Of a stretch of 10,627 bases of DNA, positions 1-6,686 are shown in pieces. The DNA is taken from NCBI GenBank assembly GCA_024275615.1, contig JAJRYU010000098.1, positions 1 through 10,627 of the forward strand, in the 5' to 3' direction. The notes under the pieces are model-generated. The model was not told the origin of the DNA, did no database searches, and saw nothing but the letters and a program-made list of their open reading frames with translations. The stretch is from Planctomycetota bacterium. GTDB taxonomy: Bacteria > Planctomycetota > GCA-002687715 > DRQF01. Position numbers and translations under genes: made by a program. Numbering within the stretch: the stretch's first letter is position 1; every line of letters begins with the position of its first letter.

Positions 1-144
1 CCCCGGTCTTGGTCCATTTGCCCCCTTTTCTTAAACTTCAGAGCGACCCGCCTGCCAAAGGCCTGCCGGCCGCCACCATGATCCATACGAACAAATACCC
101 TCGCCCCCTCAGGGCAGGCATGTCATTCCCATAGGAAGACAAAG
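1..144 (+). promoter_or_regulatory. Leader region of the DEAD-box helicase gene
   Basis: No coding sequence is supported here. The ribosome binding site of the helicase gene is visible as AGGAAG at 133-138, six bases before the ATG at 145. The stretch contains the direct repeat GCCTGCC at 50-56 and 61-67, and both copies are complementary to GGCAGGC at 113-119, so two alternative 7-bp pairings could form if the region is transcribed. A short GGCC-TGCC-GGCC self-complementary stretch lies near 60-71. DeaD/CsdA-type helicase genes in some bacteria have long regulated leaders, but no promoter boxes could be assigned with confidence and the left edge of the window cuts the region. Confidence 0.4.
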
Positions 145-1974
145 ATGACGACAGAAGCAGCAACAGAAACAAGTGGCTTCGCGGACTTCGATTTGAGTCC
201 CCGAGTCTTAGAAGCGGTTGAGAAGGCGGGATACGAAAGTCCATCGCCGATCCAAGCCGCTGCAATCCCTCTTCTATTGAACGGTCGAGACATCGTCGGC
301 CAGGCCCAAACGGGGACCGGCAAGACCGCCGCATTTGCATTACCCTTCTTGACCAAGATCAACGTCAAGAATCGTGCCACTCAACTTTTGGTCTTAGCCC
401 CAACTCGTGAACTCGCCATTCAAGTCGCTGAAGCGATGCAAACCTATGCCGGCAAAATGGCTGGTTTTCATGTTCTGCCGATCTACGGTGGGCAATCCAT
501 CGAAACACAGCTTCGCGCCCTCAAGCGCGGCATCCATGTTGTTGTCGGCACGCCGGGAAGAATCATGGATCACATGAGACGGGGAACCCTCAAGTTGGAC
601 GGTCTCACCGGGCTTGTGCTCGATGAAGCTGACGAAATGTTGCGTATGGGATTCATTGACGACGTCAAATGGATCCTGGAACGAACACCGGCGACTCGTC
701 AAACAGCGCTGTTCTCGGCAACGATGCCTGATGTGATCCGTAAGATTGCTGCCAAGCACTTGACGAATCCAGAGCACATTTCGATCAAGGTAAAGACAGC
801 GACCGCCGAGACAATCAATCAGCGCTCTTGGTTAGTCGCTGGCATGCACAAACTCGATGCCCTCACCAGAATCCTCGAAGCCGAACCCTTTGAGGCCATG
901 CTTGTTTTCGTTCGAACAAAAATCACGACGGTCGCACTCGCCGAAAAACTTGAAGCACGAGGCTTCGCCGCCGCACCACTTAACGGCGACTTGGCGCAAG
1001 CTCAAAGAGAACGAACAGTACAACGACTGAAGAAAGGCAAGTTGGACATCTTGGTGGCAACCGATGTCGCCGCTCGTGGACTAGACGTCGAACGAATCAG
1101 TCATGTTGTCAACTTCGACATCCCCTACGACACTGAAGGCTACATCCACCGAATCGGACGCACCGGGCGCGCGGGACGTACAGGTGAAGCCATCATTTTC
1201 GTGTCACATCGCGAACGCCGCATGTTGAAGACCATTGAAAAGGCAATCGGACGGCGCATCACCCCCATGAGTCTGCCAACGATAGCTGAAGTCAACATCC
1301 GGCGGGTCAGTCTCTTCAAAGACCGAATCAACGAAGTTCTATCCCAAGGAGATTTGGGTTTCTACCGTGGTTTGGTGGAGGAATTCATTGCCGACAATGA
1401 TGTCGACCCTCTTGATGTGGCTGCAGCTTTGGCTCGCATGAGCCGAGGAGATCGGGCCCTCCTCCTCACAGAACCCAAGAAGCAGGCAGCACGTCACGAA
1501 GGCGACTACCAAAAGCGTGATCGCAAAGAGCGTCCAGCAAGGGGTAACGACCGTCCCGGCCGAGAGGAACATTTTGAGAACGAGCACGGTGCCCATGACG
1601 GCCCCCACGATTCAAGCGGCTTCGAGCGCTTTCGCGTCGAGGTTGGCTCAATTCATGGAGTGAAACCCGGCAATATCGTTGGTGCAATCGCCAATGAAGC
1701 GGGCCTGGAAGCCAGCGACATCGGCCGCATCGATATTCAGCACGACCATAGTTTCGTCGACCTTCCCGCCGGTATGCCAGCTGATGTCTTCCGTATCTTG
1801 GTTCACACCCGCATTCGCAACCGCCAACTGAAGATCTCTCGCCCTGGTGCAGGCCGCGCGGGAGCTCGTCACGGGTACAAAGGTAAATTCAACAGAAGCG
1901 GGGCCAGTGGCTCTAAGCCGAAGAGTTTCAAGGGCAAAAAAGGCGGCAAAGGAAAGTTCAAGAAGAGGTCTTAA
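145..1974 (+). CDS. deaD: DEAD-box ATP-dependent RNA helicase, DeaD/CsdA type
   Basis: This 609-residue protein is a cytosolic RNA helicase that would unwind short RNA duplexes using ATP; relatives act in ribosome assembly, mRNA decay and growth in the cold. All core motifs are visible: a Q motif around residues 29-39 (GYESPSPIQ), Walker A AQTGTGKT at 54-61, PTREL at 86-90, the DEAD box at 160-163, SAT at 191-193, and motif VI YIHRIGRTGRAGR at 333-345. After the two RecA-like domains comes a charged linker (about 445-490), then a DbpA-type RNA-binding domain at about 492-566 (GFERFRVEVGSIHGVKPGNI begins it), and a Gly/Lys/Arg-rich tail to the stop. This domain order and length match DeaD/CsdA rather than the shorter RhlE or SrmB types. 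The ATG has a good AGGAAG site six bases upstream. The gene appears monocistronic, with about 180 bases before the next gene. Nothing is truncated or missing. Confidence 0.95.
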   Translation: MTTEAATETSGFADFDLSPRVLEAVEKAGYESPSPIQAAAIPLLLNGRDIVGQAQTGTGKTAAFALPFLTKINVKNRATQLLVLAPTRELAIQVAEAMQTYAGKMAGFHVLPIYGGQSIETQLRALKRGIHVVVGTPGRIMDHMRRGTLKLDGLTGLVLDEADEMLRMGFIDDVKWILERTPATRQTALFSATMPDVIRKIAAKHLTNPEHISIKVKTATAETINQRSWLVAGMHKLDALTRILEAEPFEAMLVFVRTKITTVALAEKLEARGFAAAPLNGDLAQAQRERTVQRLKKGKLDILVATDVAARGLDVERISHVVNFDIPYDTEGYIHRIGRTGRAGRTGEAIIFVSHRERRMLKTIEKAIGRRITPMSLPTIAEVNIRRVSLFKDRINEVLSQGDLGFYRGLVEEFIADNDVDPLDVAAALARMSRGDRALLLTEPKKQAARHEGDYQKRDRKERPARGNDRPGREEHFENEHGAHDGPHDSSGFERFRVEVGSIHGVKPGNIVGAIANEAGLEASDIGRIDIQHDHSFVDLPAGMPADVFRILVHTRIRNRQLKISRPGAGRAGARHGYKGKFNRSGASGSKPKSFKGKKGGKGKFKKRS

Positions 1975-2153
1975 CCCGCCTCATTCATGAGATTGTGGTC
2001 CTTAGTGTCGACCCTCGCGACCGGCGCGTTCTTGTGCTGGAATTAGCAAGAATAGTATGTGTACAAGCTTCGCTTGAAACAGGGCGCCATTGACTTGATG
2101 ACGCTGGCAAGTTCCAATCGTCTCGTTGTTCAAACGAGATGATTGGAATTTGA
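1975..2153. other. Non-coding gap between helicase and S51 genes
   Basis: No gene is supported in this 179-base gap. A 5-bp inverted repeat, CAAGC-TTC-GCTTG, lies at 2064-2076 but lacks a T-run, so it is not a convincing terminator. A TTGACT hexamer at 2090-2095 could serve as a -35 box, but no good -10 box follows at 16-18 bases. The 3' part is occupied by a long hairpin, described separately. A 19-codon ATG reading frame at 1987-2046 has a hydrophobic, signal-like product but no ribosome binding site and no continuation. Confidence 0.5.
2112..2148 (+). promoter_or_regulatory. 16-bp hairpin covering the S51 ribosome binding site
   Basis: Positions 2112-2127 (TTCCAATCGTCTCGTT) pair with 2133-2148 across a five-base loop (2128-2132). 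Fifteen pairs are Watson-Crick and one (2120 with 2140) is G-T, which becomes a G-U wobble in RNA. The only Shine-Dalgarno-like bases before the ATG at 2154, GGAA at 2145-2148, sit in the 3' arm. As RNA the stem would hide the ribosome binding site; as DNA the near-perfect dyad could instead be a repressor operator. There is no T-run after it, so a terminator is unlikely. The symmetry is directly visible; the role is inference. Confidence 0.6.
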
Positions 2154-2963
2154 ATGAAATACCTCTTCATGATCGCCGCGTCCTTGCTTGCCACAAGTTG
2201 TGCCAGCAATCACCAGGACACTCCATCTCCCGGTGCTCTTGTCATTGTCGGTGGCGGCGGAACTCCGCAAGATGTGATCGCCCAGGCAATCTCCCTTTCA
2301 GGGGGCAAGGATGCCATTGTTGCCATCTTCCCTCACGCTTCACAACGCCAAGAGCGCGGCAAGAAATCTGCATCCATGTTCAAAACGGCGGGCGCCCGAG
2401 AGGCCGTCGTCGTCGAAGGACTTGATACTCCGGACACACGTGCTCTCCTATCTCGTTGCACCCTGGTGTGGATGCCCGGTGGCGACCAAAATCGTCTCCT
2501 CCAAGCGTTTGAGAATGCCGGACTCACAACTAGACTGCGGGAACTGCACAACCGTGGCATCACTTTCGGCGGCACCAGTGCTGGTGCCGCCATTCAATCC
2601 GGTTTGATGATCACTGGCAAAGCTGACCTTAGATCCATACGTGCCGGGGGCACGCCAATGAGTACCGGGCTGGGCTTGTTGCAAGGAGTCATTATTGACC
2701 AACATGCCATAAAACGTCGCCGCTTTACTAGGCTCCTGTCCGCTGTCCTTGACCACCCCAACCAAGTGGGAATTGCCATTGACGAACGTACTGCTGTCCT
2801 CGTCCAAGATTCTCATATTAGCGTCTTGGGAGAGAGCACGGTCATCGTCATCGACGCTCGCCACGCCGAAGTCAGAAAAGCGCAGGAAGGCGATCACCAG
2901 GGCGCACTGGGACTTGAACTTCATGTCCTTCGTCCGGGAATGACATGGCAACTTGAACAATGA
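2154..2963 (+). CDS. Cyanophycinase-like serine peptidase (family S51), probable lipoprotein
   Basis: The 269-residue product belongs to the S51 family, whose best-known members cleave cyanophycin (a multi-L-arginyl-poly-L-aspartate storage polymer) to beta-Asp-Arg dipeptides. Visible hallmarks are an N-terminal glycine turn IVGGGG (about 31-36), PGGDQNRLL from 109 with D111 and Q112, the nucleophile elbow GGTSAGAA with Ser142, and a DQH motif with His184 followed by basic residues R188, R190 and R193. From memory, cyanophycinase CphB has its Ser, Asp-Gln-His and pocket arginines at the same mutual spacing, and total length also agrees (about 270). The first 16 residues form a short signal ending at Cys16 (LATSC). 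Alanine at -3 makes the lipobox imperfect, but a lipoprotein is the best reading, so the enzyme probably acts outside the cytoplasm. An in-frame TGA at 2151-2153 fixes the start at this ATG or later. Its ribosome binding site lies inside a hairpin. No cyanophycin synthetase is in the window, so an alpha-aspartyl dipeptidase-like or other S51 role remains possible. Confidence 0.85.
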   Translation: MKYLFMIAASLLATSCASNHQDTPSPGALVIVGGGGTPQDVIAQAISLSGGKDAIVAIFPHASQRQERGKKSASMFKTAGAREAVVVEGLDTPDTRALLSRCTLVWMPGGDQNRLLQAFENAGLTTRLRELHNRGITFGGTSAGAAIQSGLMITGKADLRSIRAGGTPMSTGLGLLQGVIIDQHAIKRRRFTRLLSAVLDHPNQVGIAIDERTAVLVQDSHISVLGESTVIVIDARHAEVRKAQEGDHQGALGLELHVLRPGMTWQLEQ

Positions 2964-3206
2964 ACCAACCCCTGTCATCGATGAGATCAGACCATGTGTC
3001 TTTGTTGGCAGCCATGAGGTTGGCAAGAGATCGGGCTCGAAGAGAACAATAGAATATTGATTGCTCTTTCTGAACGAGGGAATCTGGTAGCATGAGAGGC
3101 CGGGTGACCCGACGAGGAGGCCAGATCAAAGCTCCCTTGCCGTAGATATTCCAATTGCCATTTTTCTTGAGAACTCAGTCCAGTACTAGACGAAAGGTTC
3201 CATCTC
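2964..3206. other. Non-coding gap before the CAP-domain gene
   Basis: No supported gene lies in these 243 bases. A small palindrome CAATA-GAA-TATTG lies at 3047-3059. A nested set of inverted repeats lies at 3082-3126 and is listed separately. The ribosome binding site of the next gene is GAAAGG at 3192-3197, nine bases before its ATG. A promoter must lie here if the CAP gene is transcribed separately, but no clear -35/-10 pair was found. The arms CCAACC (2965-2970) and GGTTGG (3018-3023) are complementary but 47 bases apart, too distant to call a terminator. Confidence 0.45.
3082..3126 (+). promoter_or_regulatory. Possible structured leader RNA before the CAP-domain gene
   Basis: ATCTGG at 3082-3087 is exactly complementary to CCAGAT at 3121-3126, enclosing a second small stem CGGG-TGA-CCCG at 3101-3111. 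Together they could form a closed helix with an inner hairpin about 80 bases before the start codon. It does not match a riboswitch class recognised by eye, and the stems are short, so chance is a real possibility. Confidence 0.25.
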
Positions 3207-5456
3207 ATGCTTCGCGCGCTTGTACTGATCTTCTCCACCCTTGCTTCGCTCAGTCTCTTGTCAGACCATGCACTGTGCCAAACAAGAGAGGCGCCCTATG
3301 GTTTGCGGCCCAAGACCATCAAAAAGATCTCACTCGTAACAACCAAGCTTGCAACAGCAGGGTGCCGCCAAGAAACCAAGGATCTTCTCGGTTTCCTTGA
3401 GCAATGGGGCGAAAAGCGTGACCGCGTAGAAAAACTACGGACCCGATGCGCCACGTTGCTCGCGAAATCGAAGAAGCGCAACCCCCGCCCTTCTTTGGTG
3501 CGAGAAGTCATGCGCATTGCTCACTTGCTCACCACTGCAGAGAAAGAAATCGTCCCCGCCGAACGGGTGTTTCGTGCCAAGGTCGCCTTGTTTTTCGACT
3601 CTATGACAAAAAAGGCCAACGAGACACTAGGCAGAGAACTACGAGAAGGCGTTTGGGTTAGTTCCGAGAAAATCGCTTGCAGTATCCGACGAATCGCAAT
3701 CTATGATGCCATGCGCCGTGCTAGAAAGTTAGAGATCCCGATCACCTTCGCTCTCAGCAAGAACGAAATCATTACCAAGAACTCAGCGAAACCCGCGGTG
3801 GTCGTGAGTGCTTTTGGTGTGACTGTCCATACGACCTATCCTCGCTATCGTGCCGAACGGTTCCTCCGCAACGCGCTTCAAACTTTGGCGTTTTCAAACT
3901 TCGTACTGACGGGAAAACTTGAAATCCCACCGATGCTAAAAAGTGAATGGATATTTTTCGATTCGACGGTTCCCTATCGACGTGCGGCGAAGACGTGTAT
4001 CGCTGAACATCGAATGAACCCCGTTTACGCCCTCATCGCCATGGGGGCGGGTGGGTACTTCCAAAGTGACGGCGTAGGCGTCTTCCACAACGTGTCTGAA
4101 AATTCCATATCCGCCAATCTGTTTCGTTTCTTGAGAAACTCCACTTCGCAGTTTGCGAAAGCACAACCGGTCCTACAAAGTGGACATCTGAACTGGGCGA
4201 CTCGTGTCTTCCTAGGCGTGCCGATTGGGCCGATGTTGTGGCTTGATGACAAAAGTGGAGCACGACTTCCAAGGGAGTATGATCGTACCCCGGCAAGAGA
4301 CGAAAAGAAGATACGCCGACTTCTGATTCGGATGTCAGCGACGGGCATTGCCGGTTCTCGGGCTTATGTTGAATACTTGGCCGAAAAAGGTGAATTGCCA
4401 CCTTTTTCCGAGCTACTCATTGACCAAGTGGGTCGCCTTAATGGCATCAACTTGCTCAAGGTCATTCATGTTTTCGAGTACCTCCAAGAAAGAGGTGACG
4501 CCGCTTCCATCATGATCAAGTCGAGAACAAAGGACGCCAGAAAGTTCGCTAAGGAATTGGCGAAAACCCTTGGCCCCTTAGAGGACTTTGATGAACGCTG
4601 GGAAGATTGGTTGATCGGCCAAAGACCAGGACTTGCCCAACGACTAGCCAAGAAGTCACAGCCCCTCAAACTTGGTAAGGAAGAAACCGAACTTCTCAGG
4701 TATTTGAACGACATCCGACAACGCTCTGACATGTCTCAAGTGAAAGATGAATATGTTCCCGTCGTCTTGGTCGACTCATTGTCAATTGGCTGCCAGAAGC
4801 ACGCCCTTTACCTCAAGCACAACCCCAAACAACTGGATGGCTGGCCAGATGCGAGTGAAGAATACGTCGACAAGAAAGGTTTCAGCGTTGAAGGATGTTG
4901 GGCCGGACAAAACAGCATCATCGCTCCCGGTGCCCGAAATGCTAAGAGAGCGATCGACAGTTGGCTGGGGACCTTTTTCCATCGCCTTCATCTACTTGAA
5001 CCTGGCTTGATCGGCATTGGTTTCGGCAACAAGAACGGTGTAGCCGTTTTGGACGCGGGATCTTTGGTGGACGAATGGCAAACTGAATGGACGGTCGTTT
5101 GGCCCGGACCTGATATGAAAGCCGTGCCGCGGAGATTCAACTCTGAATTGCCCAACCCCCTTCCCGGCTCGAACCAATCAGAGTGGGGCTACCCCATAAC
5201 AATTCAACGATTCAATGCCGCGGGAGGTCGTCCGAGAATCGGCATGATGCGCCTGCATCTCGGCACCATCGATGGCCCAATCGTGCCTTGCCACCTCTCC
5301 ACGCCCGCCGCCCCACTCAACCCAGACCTGGCGCCACCAGGTGCCTTTTGTCTCATCCCCAAGCAACACCTTGCCGCGAACCAGAAATACACAGTCGTCG
5401 GCGAATTGGAAGATTCCCCCGGGCTCATTTGGTCTTTCATGACGGCAGTAGAGTGA
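3207..5456 (+). CDS. Large secreted protein with a C-terminal CAP (SCP-like) domain
   Basis: This 749-residue protein begins with a Sec signal peptide (hydrophobic 3-19, likely cleavage after the C24 region, ALC-Q), so it is probably exported. Residues about 30-180 are basic and helical with no recognised domain. Residues about 195-475 resemble the peptidase-MA-like (DUF1570-type) regions of planctomycete and myxobacterial secreted proteins, including the closing pattern FDERWEDWL at 461-469, but no HExxH zinc motif is present, so any catalytic role there looks lost. Residues about 495-625 are a CAP domain: LNDIRQ near 500, His532 in QKHALYL, and GTFFHRLHLLEPG at 588-600 with His592. The usual GEN motif reads GQN at 567-569, replacing the conserved glutamate by Gln568. 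The C-terminal part (about 635-749) has GYPIT at 661-665 and an ending WSFMT that suggest an Ig-like or Big_5-like beta domain. CAP proteins may bind lipids or act in wall or matrix biology; no specific function can be named. The gene stands alone, with 63 bases before the FIST gene. CAP assignment is fairly secure, the other domains tentative. Confidence 0.75.
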   Translation: MLRALVLIFSTLASLSLLSDHALCQTREAPYGLRPKTIKKISLVTTKLATAGCRQETKDLLGFLEQWGEKRDRVEKLRTRCATLLAKSKKRNPRPSLVREVMRIAHLLTTAEKEIVPAERVFRAKVALFFDSMTKKANETLGRELREGVWVSSEKIACSIRRIAIYDAMRRARKLEIPITFALSKNEIITKNSAKPAVVVSAFGVTVHTTYPRYRAERFLRNALQTLAFSNFVLTGKLEIPPMLKSEWIFFDSTVPYRRAAKTCIAEHRMNPVYALIAMGAGGYFQSDGVGVFHNVSENSISANLFRFLRNSTSQFAKAQPVLQSGHLNWATRVFLGVPIGPMLWLDDKSGARLPREYDRTPARDEKKIRRLLIRMSATGIAGSRAYVEYLAEKGELPPFSELLIDQVGRLNGINLLKVIHVFEYLQERGDAASIMIKSRTKDARKFAKELAKTLGPLEDFDERWEDWLIGQRPGLAQRLAKKSQPLKLGKEETELLRYLNDIRQRSDMSQVKDEYVPVVLVDSLSIGCQKHALYLKHNPKQLDGWPDASEEYVDKKGFSVEGCWAGQNSIIAPGARNAKRAIDSWLGTFFHRLHLLEPGLIGIGFGNKNGVAVLDAGSLVDEWQTEWTVVWPGPDMKAVPRRFNSELPNPLPGSNQSEWGYPITIQRFNAAGGRPRIGMMRLHLGTIDGPIVPCHLSTPAAPLNPDLAPPGAFCLIPKQHLAANQKYTVVGELEDSPGLIWSFMTAVE

Positions 5457-5476
5457 ATTTCCCCTAATCGGCAACA

Positions 5477-5504
5477 GGGATCGTGGGGGCTATGCTATGA
5501 TCCC
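5477..5504 (+). promoter_or_regulatory. 10-bp hairpin in the leader of the FIST gene
   Basis: Bases 5477-5486 can pair with 5495-5504 across an eight-base loop. The six outer pairs are perfect (GGGATC with GATCCC), followed by four inner pairs of which two are G-U in RNA. The helix ends five bases before the Shine-Dalgarno GGAG at 5509-5512. It has no T-run, so an intrinsic terminator for the CAP gene is unlikely; a role in translation or processing at the head of the signalling operon, or none, is possible. Confidence 0.35.
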
Positions 5505-5519
5505 CGGCGGAGACTCCGA

Positions 5520-6686
5520 GTGAAAGCTAAGTCGTGCTATTCAAGACAATTAGACCCATACCGAGCGGGTATCGAAATCGGCGAGTCACTCTTGCCAATA
5601 GACCCCGAGGTCATTTTTCTTTTCTCGACGATTCACTACGCCGGGTCGCCGGAAATCTGTGAAGCGATTTACGATGTGACCGGGAAAGAAAGCCTGGTAA
5701 TCATCGGCTGTTCGGGAGATGGGTGCTTTGAGCGACACGAGGTCCTCAGCCCGGGCGTCACAGCTCTCGCGCTCAACAGTGAAGGCGTCAACGCGTGGCA
5801 TGTGGCTGTTGAATCAGGGGTCAAGACGCAACCGGCCTCTGCCACAAGACGCTGCATGAGTCATCTGCTGAAGCAATGTGCCCCACAAGAGCCAGGTTTT
5901 TGTTTTCTCACTACTGATTTTCGGTGTGATACGAGCGAAATTGTCGCGGCGCTTTCGACAACATCATCGATTCCTGTCTTTGGTGGATCTGCGGGCGATG
6001 ACAACCAAATCGAATCCAGTTTCGTTTACGCCAATCACCAAATTCTGGAAGACACAATCGCCATGTTGGGCGTCACTGGCCCGATCCAATTCGATTTTCG
6101 ACTGGCACACAACCTTGTCGGCATCGGCAGACAAGGCAAGGTGACAGCAATCGAGGGGACCTCTGTCCAAAGAATCAACGGTATGTCCGCCATGACATTC
6201 ATCGAAAGAGAGATCGGCAAACCCCTCGATGGTGTTGATCAGGGGGTCGTCAACTTCAGAGTCGAAAGAAAAGATGGCCAAGGCGAGCACGTGATTCGCT
6301 CTCTGCTCTTACCTCGGGGCAATTCAGACGACGAAACGGTCAATTTGTTCAGCGCGATTGAGGTGGGAGACCTTGTCCAAGTCTGCCTGTCACCTCCGGA
6401 AGCTCTGATTGGTGATGCCAACAAAGTCGCCAGCTCCTTAGGCGACCTCACCTTCACTCCCCTTGCCGCAGTAGTGACGACTTGTGCTGGCCGGCAAGTT
6501 GTGTTGGGAGGTGACGTGGGAGTCGAAGTCGCTAAGATCGTGGACGCGCAACCTTCAATCAAGGCCCTGGCAGGATTCCCGTCGTTTGGCGAATTCGCTC
6601 CTGTTAAGATCCCATTGGGCAACTCGGCGTCGTTATTCCACAACATGACGATGGTCATCCTGCTGATTGGCGAGGGAGAAAAATGA
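5520..6686 (+). CDS. FIST-domain sensory protein, candidate partner of the adjacent kinase
   Basis: The 388-residue protein consists of FIST_N (about 30-225) and FIST_C (about 226-365). Family signatures are GCSGDG at 63-68, FGGSAGDD at 154-161, and the C-terminal FPSFGEFAPV at 353-362 followed by LFHNMT at 372-377. There is no signal peptide or membrane segment, so it should be cytosolic. FIST proteins are ligand sensors encoded next to, or fused with, signal transduction proteins; one branch, NosP, binds haem and senses nitric oxide and is co-transcribed with a hybrid kinase. The stop overlaps the start of the kinase gene (ATGA, 6683-6686), which strongly implies translational coupling and shared function. 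The start is GTG at 5520, chosen because GGAG at 5509-5512 lies seven bases upstream and no other in-frame start lies between it and the preceding gene. The ligand is not readable from sequence: several histidines (39, 73, 94, 115, 173, 197, 257, 374) could be haem ligands, but none can be assigned. Confidence 0.9.
   Translation: MKAKSCYSRQLDPYRAGIEIGESLLPIDPEVIFLFSTIHYAGSPEICEAIYDVTGKESLVIIGCSGDGCFERHEVLSPGVTALALNSEGVNAWHVAVESGVKTQPASATRRCMSHLLKQCAPQEPGFCFLTTDFRCDTSEIVAALSTTSSIPVFGGSAGDDNQIESSFVYANHQILEDTIAMLGVTGPIQFDFRLAHNLVGIGRQGKVTAIEGTSVQRINGMSAMTFIEREIGKPLDGVDQGVVNFRVERKDGQGEHVIRSLLLPRGNSDDETVNLFSAIEVGDLVQVCLSPPEALIGDANKVASSLGDLTFTPLAAVVTTCAGRQVVLGGDVGVEVAKIVDAQPSIKALAGFPSFGEFAPVKIPLGNSASLFHNMTMVILLIGEGEK

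Noticed and set aside
38..340. Minus-strand reading frame of 100 codons over the start of the helicase gene
   Set aside because: It overlaps the helicase coding sequence antisense, has no family resemblance and a low-complexity Leu/Ser run; a shadow of the real gene.
1987..2046. 19-codon frame with a hydrophobic, signal-like product
   Set aside because: No ribosome binding site and an early stop; could be a remnant or chance, not supportable as a gene.
2090..2118. TTGACT at 2090 as a -35 box with TCCAAT as -10 box
   Set aside because: The -10 match is too weak to call a promoter.
2965..3023. CCAACC/GGTTGG pair as a terminator of the S51 gene
   Set aside because: The arms are 47 bases apart and no T-run follows.
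2448..3026. 192-codon minus-strand frame opposite the S51 gene
   Set aside because: It lies antisense to a gene with clear catalytic motifs and its product has no recognisable domain.
3207..5456. The CAP protein as an active zinc metallopeptidase
   Set aside because: No HExxH motif occurs anywhere in the 749 residues.
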